Source: Neobacillus rhizosphaerae
Lineage (GTDB): Bacteria > Bacillota > Bacilli > Bacillales > Cytobacillaceae
Direction: 5' to 3'
Assembly (NCBI RefSeq): GCF_937468385.1
Contig: NZ_CALBWS010000017.1
Coordinates: 37,556-101,555, forward strand
DNA length: 64,000 nucleotides
Shown piece after piece: positions 50,562 through 58,305 of this stretch (position 1 is its first letter; each line of letters opens with the position of its first letter). The notes under the pieces were generated by a model. It saw nothing but the letters and a program-made list of their open reading frames with translations. It was not told where the DNA came from and did not search any database. The translations under genes were made by a program, and so were the position numbers.

Positions 50562-50601
50562 AAAAAGGCCTCAATCTAATCGATTGAAGCCTTTTCTTTT
50601 T
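50562..50601. terminator. Bidirectional terminator after the oxidase operon
   Basis: A 14-base imperfect stem (50563-50576 pairing with 50582-50595, one internal mismatch) followed by TTTTCTTTTT. It may also end ypwA, whose stop lies at 50655. Confidence 0.8.
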
Positions 50602-50654
50602 GAATTTTATTAAGAGACGACTTCGGAAGATTAATAAGCAATACAGATTTTTCT

Positions 50655-52157
50655 TCAAGTTAACTGATAAACCTCTCCATACTTCTCATATAGATAATCT
50701 ATTAAATACTTAGCATTTAATCCTTCACCAGTGATATCTTTTAATAGCTCTAGAGGCTTTTTCATTTTTCCATATTGATGGATATTTTTCGTCAGCCATT
50801 CTTTAATTGGCAGTAAATTTCCTTCCACTAACAATTGATCAAAATTAGGGATATCTTCAATCATTTTATGCTTAAATTGTGCTGCATACATGTACCCTAA
50901 GACATACGACGGAAAATAGCCAAAGCTCCCCCCCGCCCAGTGGACATCCTGGAGAACACCTTGAGCGTCATTCTCAGGACGAATTCCTAAGTACTGCTCA
51001 TACATATCATTCCAAATTGTTGGCAGATCTGCCACTTCAATCTCGTCATTAAATAAACCCTTTTCAATTTCATAGCGAATAATCACATGAAGAGGATATG
51101 TTAATTCATCTGCTTCAATTCTAATGAATGATGGCTTGGATTCATTAATCGCACGATAGAAATCCATAATGTCAACTTGATCGAACTGGCCATTTGCAAA
51201 AGTCTTTAAAAGTCCGTAATTATTTTTCCAAAATGGCAAGCTTCGTCCGACGATATTTTCATAGAAAAGGGATTGCGATTCGTGAATGCCCGTTGAAGTT
51301 CCTGTGCATAGCGGCGTACCAATCAAGTCTTTTGCAATATTTTGTTCATATAACGCATGACCACCTTCATGAATCGTTCCGAAAACTGCGGTACGGAAAT
51401 CATTTTCATCATACTTTGTTGTCACGCGAACATCACCAGGGTTTAATCCAATAGCAAAGGGATGGACGGTTTCATCCAATCTTCCTGCATTGAAGTTATA
51501 ACCCATTTTAGCGAGAATTTCTAAACTAAAATCTCGTTGTTTTTCCTTCGTAAATGCTTCAAAAAGAAAATCAGTTTTAGGCTTATTGTCAGAATCAGCA
51601 ATCTTTTTAACTAAGGGAATGATTTTATCCTTAAGTTTATCAAAAACCCCATCTAATACTTCGATGGTCATACCGGGTTCATACATATCTAATAAAACAT
51701 TATATTTATTTTCTTCATACCCCCAATAGCTGACAAACTGTTTTGTCATCGCTACCAGCTTCTCTAAGTAAGGACTAAACAGTGCAAAATCGGCTTTTTC
51801 CTTCGCTTCCTCCCATACATTTTCTGCCCTTGATTGAAGAATCACAAACTCTTTGTATTCTTCTGCAGGAATTTTCTTATTCCGGTCATATTCTTTTTTG
51901 CATTCTTCAAGAATCTTTCTAGTGGTTTCAGGAAGTTCCTGTTTAGATAAATTGGCTATGTATGCGGCCATCTCTTCAGAAGTGGACATTTTAAAAACTT
52001 CCGAAGATAACATTCCAATCACTTCTGACCTCTGGTCTACCCCCTGCTTTGGAGCTCCTGTTCGTAGATCCCAATAAACTAACCCTAATGCCTCATTATA
52101 AGCAGACATTTTCTTTACATACTCCAAAAACTCCTTCTCTACTTGCGCTTCATTCAT
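50655..52157 (-). CDS. ypwA: M32-family metallocarboxypeptidase (YpwA)
   Basis: The 500-residue zinc peptidase has the catalytic HEGGHALYEQN (about 262-272) and the further zinc/His signature ESQSLFYENIVGR (about 292). An HPFAIGLNPGDVRVTT block (about 232) is also typical of M32. It is cytoplasmic with no signal. The start ATG at 52157 follows AAAGGGGG. Length is normal. Confidence 0.94.
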   Translation of the reverse strand: MNEAQVEKEFLEYVKKMSAYNEALGLVYWDLRTGAPKQGVDQRSEVIGMLSSEVFKMSTSEEMAAYIANLSKQELPETTRKILEECKKEYDRNKKIPAEEYKEFVILQSRAENVWEEAKEKADFALFSPYLEKLVAMTKQFVSYWGYEENKYNVLLDMYEPGMTIEVLDGVFDKLKDKIIPLVKKIADSDNKPKTDFLFEAFTKEKQRDFSLEILAKMGYNFNAGRLDETVHPFAIGLNPGDVRVTTKYDENDFRTAVFGTIHEGGHALYEQNIAKDLIGTPLCTGTSTGIHESQSLFYENIVGRSLPFWKNNYGLLKTFANGQFDQVDIMDFYRAINESKPSFIRIEADELTYPLHVIIRYEIEKGLFNDEIEVADLPTIWNDMYEQYLGIRPENDAQGVLQDVHWAGGSFGYFPSYVLGYMYAAQFKHKMIEDIPNFDQLLVEGNLLPIKEWLTKNIHQYGKMKKPLELLKDITGEGLNAKYLIDYLYEKYGEVYQLT

Positions 52158-52223
52158 TTTAGTACCCCCTTTTTATAAACAAATTTTATCATATTTTTCT
52201 GAAAAGTAGAAAGCAATGGAAAT

Positions 52224-52253
52224 TAAAAAAACAACAGAAAGAATTTCTGTTGT
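52224..52253 (-). terminator. Intrinsic terminator of the DUF2249 gene at 52361
   Basis: Ten-base perfect stem (52231-52240 with 52244-52253), three-base loop, then seven T on the minus strand. It lies about 110 bases past the gene's stop; nothing coding is recognised between. Confidence 0.85.
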
Positions 52254-52360
52254 AAAATAAATGGATAGGGATAAGTAGATGGTACCTTGAAATAAGTATT
52301 AATGTAAAATGCTTAAAGAGAGTTAAGTATACTAAAAATTCAAACACTCTTGCATAAGAA

Positions 52361-52594
52361 TTACTTCTTACTAATTGCTACTTTCCAGGTTTCAGGACCT
52401 TCTTCTAGGTAGTCCCAAGAAAATTGTTCTGTTCGTTCCATCATAAACTGATATAAAAGCGGTCTTGGATCGTGGTCGTTCACTATCATCATCGTCTCGC
52501 CAGCTGCCAATTCGTCAAAACCGTTAAAAATCGTTGGATGTTTTTCGCGTGGGGGAAAATCTGGTACATTAATAACTTTTGCGTAAGTTTGCAT
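52361..52594 (-). CDS. DUF2249 protein
   Basis: The 77-residue protein has the fold pattern of DUF2249: VINVPDFPPREKHPTIF, LAAGETMMIVNDHDPRPLLYQF and an ending EGPETWKVAI. The DHDPRPL block is characteristic. I chose ATG 52594, preceded by AAAGGAGTG. DUF2249 proteins recur near NO and nitrate genes; a role in sensing or handling reactive nitrogen is inferred. It is divergent from the small zinc protein at 52725. Confidence 0.85.
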   Translation of the reverse strand: MQTYAKVINVPDFPPREKHPTIFNGFDELAAGETMMIVNDHDPRPLLYQFMMERTEQFSWDYLEEGPETWKVAISKK

Positions 52595-52654
52595 GATTAT
52601 CACTCCTTTTAGTTTGTTAACTTCACTTTTATTATATGAAAACATCTTCGACCA

Positions 52655-52678
52655 TTAAGTGCTTCGTATCACACTTAA
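52655..52678. promoter_or_regulatory. Inverted repeat, candidate operator
   Basis: TTAAGTG-N10-CACTTAA is a perfect 7-base inverted repeat between the divergent DUF2249 and zinc-protein genes. It contains a TCACA half site. It could serve either or both genes. Confidence 0.45.
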
Positions 52679-52724
52679 CACATGTTTTTTTTTATACTTT
52701 TGGAAACTGCCTGGAGGGCAAGGA

Positions 52725-52877
52725 ATGAAGGAATTAGTCGGTTTATGCATAAGCTGTAACAAAGAAATCTTTTGTCTAGACGGATTTTTTAATGGTGTCA
52801 TTACCAAAGAAAAAGAGAATTATTGTTTTGAATGCTATCAAAAAATTTCCAAAATTGAAGAAAAACCGCAAAGCTGA
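52725..52877 (+). CDS. 50-residue two-CxxC protein beside qNor
   Basis: The product from ATG 52725 (ribosome site CTGGAGGGCAAGGA) has CISC (8-11) and CFEC (34-37), so it probably binds zinc. I do not recognise the family. Its TGA stop codon is the loop of the terminator hairpin, and the two last sense codons are in its stem. Position next to norB and the DUF2249 gene suggests the same stimulon. Confidence 0.72.
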   Translation: MKELVGLCISCNKEIFCLDGFFNGVITKEKENYCFECYQKISKIEEKPQS

Positions 52878-52892
52878 GCTTTGCGGTTTTTT
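52861..52892. terminator. Terminator with stop codon in the loop, shared by two genes
   Basis: Fourteen-base perfect stem (52861-52874 with 52878-52891) closed by the three bases TGA, which is the stop of the gene at 52725. T tracts on both sides let it end norB on the minus strand (stop at 52898). Confidence 0.93.
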
Positions 52893-52897
52893 CGTGC

Positions 52898-55261
52898 CTA
52901 TTCCTCATCAAGTGCTAAGTCTTTAACTGGAAGCTTTTCCCCCTCTTTATGGGTCGGCTTACGTAAATTAAAGATTGCTTTAATACAAAATGACAATAAT
53001 ACTACTACGCCGATAAGGAAAATGGTGTCAGGCACCGCACGCCAGGTTAATAAGGTTTCCACAAGAGGCTTTTGTAGGAACGATGCTGATCGGGAAGCAG
53101 CATATCCATGATAGAAAGCCTCCTTGATTTGGATGATACCGACAGGAAGTAAGGATAAGAAGACCATTCCTGCAAGTCCAACATTCAACATGATACAGCT
53201 GAATTTAAGCCATTTATCGTTCCATGCTTCTGGTTTTACAATGTTTCGTAATGAATAAAGAAGTACAGCACAGGCAAACATACCGTAGACACCCATCATC
53301 GAACCATGGCCATGTGCTGGTGTTAAGAATTGGCCGTGTTCAAAATAGCTTACTGCTGGTAAATTAATTAAGAATCCAAGGACACCTGCGCCAACCAAGT
53401 TCCAAATGGCAACTGAGATCAAGAACCAGAAGGTTCCTTTGTAAGGGAAATCTACGCCTCCCTCACGCATCATTTTGTATTGCTCATATGCTTCTAGAAT
53501 GAGCAATGTTAAGGGAATAACTTCTAATGCTGAGAATACAGCTCCAAGTCCTAACCAAACTTCTGCAGAACCGTTATAGTAGTAGTGGTGACCAATTCCG
53601 ATAACACCGCTGCCTAAAAGTAAAATTAATTGGAAATACAGTTGTCTTACTGTTGATTTTTTCGTTACTAGACCTAATTGAACCAATAAGAAACCAATAA
53701 CAACCACCGCAAATACTTCGAAAATACCTTCTACCCATAAGTGGATAATCCACCAGCGCCAGTAATCAGCAAAGGTAAAGCTTGTACCTGGATTGATAAA
53801 TAATGCAAAAACATAGAAGGCAGGTACGGCAATTGCTGAGTAGAATAAGAGATGGATAAGTCCGCCCTTATCAGTTTCTTTCTTAAGACCTGCCTTAAGC
53901 CCTCGATAAACGATGAACAGCCAGATAAACATGCCGACAATCAGAATCAGCTGCCAAATACGTCCTAGCTCTATATATTCCCACCCTGTGTGTCCGAATA
54001 AGAACCAATTGTTACCTAAGAAGCCGTTTGCTCCAAGCCATTCTCCAACCATACTTCCAACAACAAGGACAACCAATGCCCAGAATAAAATATCGACTAA
54101 TAAACCTTGTTTCTTAGGCTCATAACCACCAACAAGCGGAGCTACGTATATCCCCATTCCAAGCCATGCAGTAGCAATCCAGAAAATCGCAAGCTGCAAG
54201 TGATATCCTTTTGTAATATTAAATGGAAGAATGTCGTGAATCCACTTTATTCCAAAGAAACTATCAGGCTCAATGTAGTAATGTGCCAGTAATGCCCCAA
54301 ACATACATTGGACGAAGAACAAGGCAGCTACTATAACAAAATACTTTCCTGTTTTCACCTGAGAGCTCGTTACTGGTATTTTGTGTAAATCAATTCGTGG
54401 GAAGTTACCTTCTTTATATGCTTCTTGCATGCCGAATTGGTAACGATAGAAGAAGAACAGAATAACTCCAATCATTAAGATAAGGATTGTTATACTGGCA
54501 CCGCTCCACCAAATAGCTGAGAATGATAATTGGTTTCCGGCATCTTCGAAGTACGGCCAGTTATTTGTATACGTGATTTTGTCACCTTGACGAACGGTAC
54601 TAGAAAGCCAAGCTGTCCAGAAGAAGAAATCAGAAATTTGCGTGATTTGGTCACCTTGTGCAACATATGCACGATCTGTTTTTGGCATATCTCCTTCTTT
54701 AATTAAGTTTGCTTTTAATCCCCAGCCGTCACCTTTTGTAAAGATCTCTTTATAATGCACCCTTACTTTCTCAAGTCCGTAAGCTTGTGCATTCGTTAGT
54801 TCCATTGTATCCTTGTCGCTATCATAGCGATTTTTGCGCATTTCCTTAATAACATTATTTTTTATAACGGTTTTTTCATCTTCATTTAATGTGGAAAAGT
54901 CTTTCCCATACTTTTCATTTGCTTTAAAAGCTTGCATTCCTTCTGTATAAATCTGAAGGGCTTCAGCAGTATAGTCGGGACCCATATAAGAACCGTGACC
55001 TAAAACAGTACCATAATCCATTAAGCCGTACTTTTGAAAAACAGCCTGACCACCCATGATCGAATCTTTTGTAAATAGAACGTCACCTTTTTCATTTGTG
55101 ACCTCTAATGGTCTAGGTGCTTGTTCCTTAAATATCCAATAGCCACCAACAAGCAAGACAGTGAAACTAATTAAAATGGTAGCAATTAAAATAGATTTTA
55201 ATAGACCATTTTTATCCGCCTTCAACACTTTATTTGTTGATGTCCCTCTTTGTATTTCCAT
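52898..55261 (-). CDS. norB: Quinol-dependent nitric oxide reductase (qNor)
   Basis: Single-subunit reductase of 787 residues that reduces NO to N2O with electrons from the quinol pool. The long N-terminal periplasmic-type domain (about 45-250, including GHGSYMGPDY) follows the first helix. It is then continuous with a NorB-like heme-copper core of about twelve helices: WWIIHLWVEG, GHHYYYNG and LTPAHGHGSMMG carry conserved His. No cytochrome c is encoded nearby, fitting the quinol type. The start at 55261 follows GAGAGGATG. Confidence 0.95.
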   Translation of the reverse strand: MEIQRGTSTNKVLKADKNGLLKSILIATILISFTVLLVGGYWIFKEQAPRPLEVTNEKGDVLFTKDSIMGGQAVFQKYGLMDYGTVLGHGSYMGPDYTAEALQIYTEGMQAFKANEKYGKDFSTLNEDEKTVIKNNVIKEMRKNRYDSDKDTMELTNAQAYGLEKVRVHYKEIFTKGDGWGLKANLIKEGDMPKTDRAYVAQGDQITQISDFFFWTAWLSSTVRQGDKITYTNNWPYFEDAGNQLSFSAIWWSGASITILILMIGVILFFFYRYQFGMQEAYKEGNFPRIDLHKIPVTSSQVKTGKYFVIVAALFFVQCMFGALLAHYYIEPDSFFGIKWIHDILPFNITKGYHLQLAIFWIATAWLGMGIYVAPLVGGYEPKKQGLLVDILFWALVVLVVGSMVGEWLGANGFLGNNWFLFGHTGWEYIELGRIWQLILIVGMFIWLFIVYRGLKAGLKKETDKGGLIHLLFYSAIAVPAFYVFALFINPGTSFTFADYWRWWIIHLWVEGIFEVFAVVVIGFLLVQLGLVTKKSTVRQLYFQLILLLGSGVIGIGHHYYYNGSAEVWLGLGAVFSALEVIPLTLLILEAYEQYKMMREGGVDFPYKGTFWFLISVAIWNLVGAGVLGFLINLPAVSYFEHGQFLTPAHGHGSMMGVYGMFACAVLLYSLRNIVKPEAWNDKWLKFSCIMLNVGLAGMVFLSLLPVGIIQIKEAFYHGYAASRSASFLQKPLVETLLTWRAVPDTIFLIGVVVLLSFCIKAIFNLRKPTHKEGEKLPVKDLALDEE

Positions 55262-55346
55262 ACGTGTTCATCCTCTCGTGTTTCTTTTCATTTTGTATTG
55301 TAACTTTGGTAACAATCTTACAAAGTGAAGCACCTCATTTATACTG

Positions 55347-55362
55347 AGTGATTTTTATCACT
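55347..55362. promoter_or_regulatory. Fnr/DNR-type box in the norB upstream region
   Basis: AGTGA-TTTTTA-TCACT is symmetric and fits the Crp/Fnr operator pattern (TGTGA-N6-TCACA type). It lies between norB (minus) and the Crp/Fnr regulator gene (plus). Distance to the norB start fits a class I site, but the promoter hexamers are not firmly located. Confidence 0.6.
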
Positions 55363-55367
55363 GCATA

Positions 55368-55382
55368 TGAGAATTATTTTCA
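55368..55382. promoter_or_regulatory. Fur-box-like sequence beside the Fnr-type box
   Basis: TGAGAAT-T-ATTTTCA matches the 7-1-7 Fur consensus as well as the proximal box at 45628 does (it differs from it only in the centre base). It lies six bases from the Fnr-type site, so iron control of the NO genes is a possibility. Confidence 0.5.
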
Positions 55383-55408
55383 TAAAAAATAGTCAGCTAT
55401 GACGGAGG

Positions 55409-55440
55409 TCACATAGCCAGTGTGAAATCATTGCTACAAT
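55409..55440 (+). promoter_or_regulatory. Promoter and inverted repeat for the Crp/Fnr gene
   Basis: TCACA-N7-TGTGA (55409-55425) overlaps where a -35 would be, and TGCTACAAT (55432-55440) is a good extended -10. This fits autoregulation by the regulator encoded downstream at 55477. Confidence 0.5.
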
Positions 55441-55476
55441 GTAATAAATCGAATAAATAATATGAAGGTGATGTTA

Positions 55477-56169
55477 ATGAAGCAAGAGGACATTATTAAA
55501 AGGTTGTCTGATGTCCCAATCTTCAAAGAATTATCGGCAGCAGAACTAGATCCTATCGTAAAAATTGCTCAAACACGGTTTTATAAACATAAGATGTATG
55601 TTTTTATGCAGGATGATCATCTTGACCGTGTTTTCTTTATCCATAGTGGAAAAATCAAAATATATAAAACTGACCAATCTGGCAAAGAACAACTTATTTC
55701 TGTACTTGAACAAGGAGAAATGTTCCCCCATGCTGGATTTTTCAGGAAAGGGAATTTCCCTGCACATGCAGAGGTTATGGACGATGCCATTCTGATTGTC
55801 ATCCCGATTGACAAATTTGAAGATATACTTATCTCCTATCCAGAACTTTGCATAAAGCTATTTAAAGTTCTAGGAGAAAAAATCGTTGATTTGCAGGGGA
55901 GATTAGAAGCACAAGTTCTCCATAATACGTACGAACAAATTATTTTACTTCTTATAAGGCTATGTAAATCAAATGGTGAAGAGGTCGGTGAACGGTATAA
56001 GCTAACTACACAGTTCACTAATCGAGAATTAGCCAACATGATTGGCACTTCAAGAGAAACCGTTAGCAGGACCATCAATCATGTTAAGAAGAAAGAATAT
56101 GTTACACAGGACCAAGAAGGGTTTTACTTAATCGACCGTGAGGCATTACAACAAGAGCTATTCTATTAA
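55477..56169 (+). CDS. Crp/Fnr-family transcription regulator
   Basis: The 230-residue protein has an N-terminal cNMP-type sensory barrel (about 15-120), a dimer helix and a C-terminal winged helix with the recognition helix RELANMIGTSRETVSRTINH (about 180-198). It lacks the Cys cluster of Fnr, so it is not a standard Fe-S oxygen sensor; it is more like DNR/NnrR-type regulators of NO genes. I chose ATG 55477, which follows AAGGTG. Its neighbour genes and divergence from norB suggest it senses NO or low oxygen. Confidence 0.92.
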   Translation: MKQEDIIKRLSDVPIFKELSAAELDPIVKIAQTRFYKHKMYVFMQDDHLDRVFFIHSGKIKIYKTDQSGKEQLISVLEQGEMFPHAGFFRKGNFPAHAEVMDDAILIVIPIDKFEDILISYPELCIKLFKVLGEKIVDLQGRLEAQVLHNTYEQIILLLIRLCKSNGEEVGERYKLTTQFTNRELANMIGTSRETVSRTINHVKKKEYVTQDQEGFYLIDREALQQELFY

Positions 56170-56213
56170 TAATCAATATTTTCACCCCGAAAATTTAAGG
56201 AGATGTGGATATT

Positions 56214-56447
56214 ATGGAACCGAGAATTATTGAACTTGATGTACGTGAGGATTTAAAAAATAAAATTGAACCTTTTCAAAAAATAATGGAGGCTATTAAG
56301 GAACTAAAGAATGATGATATTTTTATCCTTCATGTCCCCTTCAAACCTGTCCCACTTTTCGCCGTGTTAAAGGCAAAAGGCTTTACCCATGATGAAGAAA
56401 AAATTGAAAAGAAACATTGGATGGTCACATTCACAAAGAAAAGCTAA
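56214..56447 (+). CDS. DUF2249 protein, first of a pair
   Basis: The 77-residue protein begins PRIIELDVREDL and has the FILHVPFKPVPLFAVLKAKGF core (about 43-63), the DUF2249 pattern. The ATG at 56214 follows AAGGAGATG. It is separated by 26 bases from the next DUF2249 gene. Its function is unproven; linkage to NO genes is the main clue. Confidence 0.82.
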   Translation: MEPRIIELDVREDLKNKIEPFQKIMEAIKELKNDDIFILHVPFKPVPLFAVLKAKGFTHDEEKIEKKHWMVTFTKKS

Positions 56448-56472
56448 GGGAAGTAAAGGGGTGGTGAATGAA

Positions 56473-56679
56473 ATGATATTGGATAATCGCGGCCTAGAAC
56501 CGCCACAACCGATGATGAAAACTTTAGCTGCATTAGAAACACTTGGAGAAAATGAGGTTTTAACGATTATTAATGACAGGAGACCCATGTTTCTTTATGA
56601 GCAGCTTGAAGAACTGGGCTACAAACAACGAACAGAATCACAAAACGATGGAAGTTTTAAAATTGAAATCTTCCGATAA
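56473..56679 (+). CDS. DUF2249 protein, second of a pair
   Basis: The 68-residue protein has LEPPQPMMKTLAALETL and EVLTIINDRRPMFLYEQLEELGY, the DUF2249 core. I chose ATG 56473, behind GGTGGTGA. It lies fourteen bases before the membrane-protein gene, so all three genes (two DUF2249 and the membrane protein) are in one operon. Confidence 0.82.
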   Translation: MILDNRGLEPPQPMMKTLAALETLGENEVLTIINDRRPMFLYEQLEELGYKQRTESQNDGSFKIEIFR

Positions 56680-56692
56680 GAAGGTGAACGAC

Positions 56693-57937
56693 ATGCTTCC
56701 TCAAAATATGGGAAGTGAAACCAATATCAAGCTTCCTTTTTCATTTGTCTTTTTTAGTCTAATTGCATTGGTTCTATCCCAAATTCTACTTTTGCTCAAA
56801 GGAAATTTGATGGTAGACGGAAGCTTTCGTATTCCAGCTATCTGGTCCTCAGCCCATTTATTAGTCTTAGGCTGGGCCCTAATGGCAGCAATGGGAGCAA
56901 TGTACCAGCTCGTACCTGTTGCATTCCTAACTAATATATGGAATGAGAAATTTGGGTTTGTCCAATTTCTCATCACTGCAGCAGGAATTGCGACCTTTTC
57001 AGGAATGCTTTATTGGTCACCGCAAAGGGCATTAATCCCGGGCATACTTACCTTACTAGGCATATTGATGTTTTTATTCCAAATGTTCATGACATTAAAA
57101 CGGCAAGCAAAACCAACTATCTTAACAGCCTTTGTTGGTTCAGCATTGGTTTGCCTGTTTATTACTATTTTCATGGGGATTACGCTGATTTATTGTTTAA
57201 AAACAGGTATTGGTATCGAATACTATCAAGTAATTTTTAAAACCCATCTTTTATTTGGATTAACTGGATGGTTTACGCTATTAATCTTTGGATTTTCTTA
57301 TAAGATGGTGCCGATGTTTTCCTTATCCCATGGTTTTCCTATGGTCCATGCGAGATATGTATACGGAATGTATGTCTCTGGACTGATAATTACGATGATT
57401 TCTTTCAGTACCAATAATCATGTTCTTCTGAAAATGGGCTTCTTTTTGCTTTTAGCTGGTTTTTCGGTTTTTAGTTGGCATATTAAGATCGTTATTAAAA
57501 AAAGGTTGAAGAAAAAACTGGATAAACCATTTACGTTCGCCTTAGTAGCGATTGGGTTTGGAAATGCGATTCATTTTGCAGCTTTTATCCTGCTGTGGAC
57601 TAGCTCTAGTTCAACATTAGCTGCTCCACTCATTTATAGCTATATATTACTATGGATTGTCCTAAGTATTGTGAGTTACTTATATAAAATTGTTCCTTTC
57701 CTTTGGTGGACTTATAAATATAGTAAAAAGATTGGGAAAAGTAAGGTTCCATCCTTAAAAGAGATGATGAATGAAAGGATTGTCGTTCCTGTATTTTCGT
57801 TGTTTATAGCAGCTGTTTTAATCGTCTTTTGTGGATTAATCTTCAAAATTGCTATTCTTTTTAATACTGGACAGTTTATTTTATCAATCTTATTTATTAT
57901 TATCGCCCTTAGTATCCTAAGTGTCTTAAAAAAATAG
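56693..57937 (+). CDS. Many-pass membrane protein resembling a heme-copper oxidase or NnrS-type subunit
   Basis: The 414-residue protein has about twelve predicted membrane helices. SSAHLLVLGWALMAAMGAMYQLVPV (split here as SSAHLLVLGW then GAMYQLVPV, about 50-75) and KTHLLFGLTGWF (about 180) resemble heme-binding segments in cbb3/NO-related proteins, with a possible His pair. The full set of catalytic His of oxidases is not seen, so it is probably not a terminal oxidase. The ATG at 56693 follows AAGGTGAACGAC. Confidence 0.8.
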   Translation: MLPQNMGSETNIKLPFSFVFFSLIALVLSQILLLLKGNLMVDGSFRIPAIWSSAHLLVLGWALMAAMGAMYQLVPVAFLTNIWNEKFGFVQFLITAAGIATFSGMLYWSPQRALIPGILTLLGILMFLFQMFMTLKRQAKPTILTAFVGSALVCLFITIFMGITLIYCLKTGIGIEYYQVIFKTHLLFGLTGWFTLLIFGFSYKMVPMFSLSHGFPMVHARYVYGMYVSGLIITMISFSTNNHVLLKMGFFLLLAGFSVFSWHIKIVIKKRLKKKLDKPFTFALVAIGFGNAIHFAAFILLWTSSSSTLAAPLIYSYILLWIVLSIVSYLYKIVPFLWWTYKYSKKIGKSKVPSLKEMMNERIVVPVFSLFIAAVLIVFCGLIFKIAILFNTGQFILSILFIIIALSILSVLKK

Positions 57938-57950
57938 TGAGGTGTTAATG

Positions 57951-58250
57951 ATGAAATTAAAAGAAAAAATCCTTAATGAGTTAAAAACTGTCTATGATCC
58001 AGAGTTAAATATTAATGTGGTAGACCTTGGCTTAATTTATCATATAGAAGTTTCAGCTGATGCAGATGTTAGGATAACAATGACATTAACAACACCTGGC
58101 TGCCCGCTTCATGACAGCATTACCAGTGGTGTTCGTTATTGTGTTGAAGGTATGGAAGAAACTCAAAAAGTTGAAGTTAATCTCGTTTGGGAGCCTGCCT
58201 GGTCGCCAGAAAAAATGACCCCAGAGGGTCTTAAAGCATTAGGACGTTAA
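57951..58250 (+). CDS. MIP18/DUF59 metal-sulfur cluster assembly factor
   Basis: The 99-residue protein has the family motif YDPELNINVVDLGLIY (about 15-30) and the Cys in TTPGCPLHDS (about 52), as in SufT/PaaD-type proteins. It supports Fe-S cluster assembly or repair. It is last in the operon, thirteen bases after the membrane protein. Repair of clusters damaged by NO is the inferred role. The ATG at 57951 is six bases after GAGGTG. Confidence 0.9.
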   Translation: MKLKEKILNELKTVYDPELNINVVDLGLIYHIEVSADADVRITMTLTTPGCPLHDSITSGVRYCVEGMEETQKVEVNLVWEPAWSPEKMTPEGLKALGR

Positions 58251-58252
58251 TT

Positions 58253-58297
58253 AAAAAAGCGGAAGTACAGGGATTAGCCTGCTTCCGCTTTTCTTTT
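58253..58297. terminator. Bidirectional terminator of the NO operon and ypvA
   Basis: AAAAGCGGAAG (58255-58265) pairs with CTTCCGCTTTT (58282-58292), with an inner CAGG/CCTG stem. T tracts on both sides. Confidence 0.9.
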
Positions 58298-58305
58298 ATC
58301 CTTAA

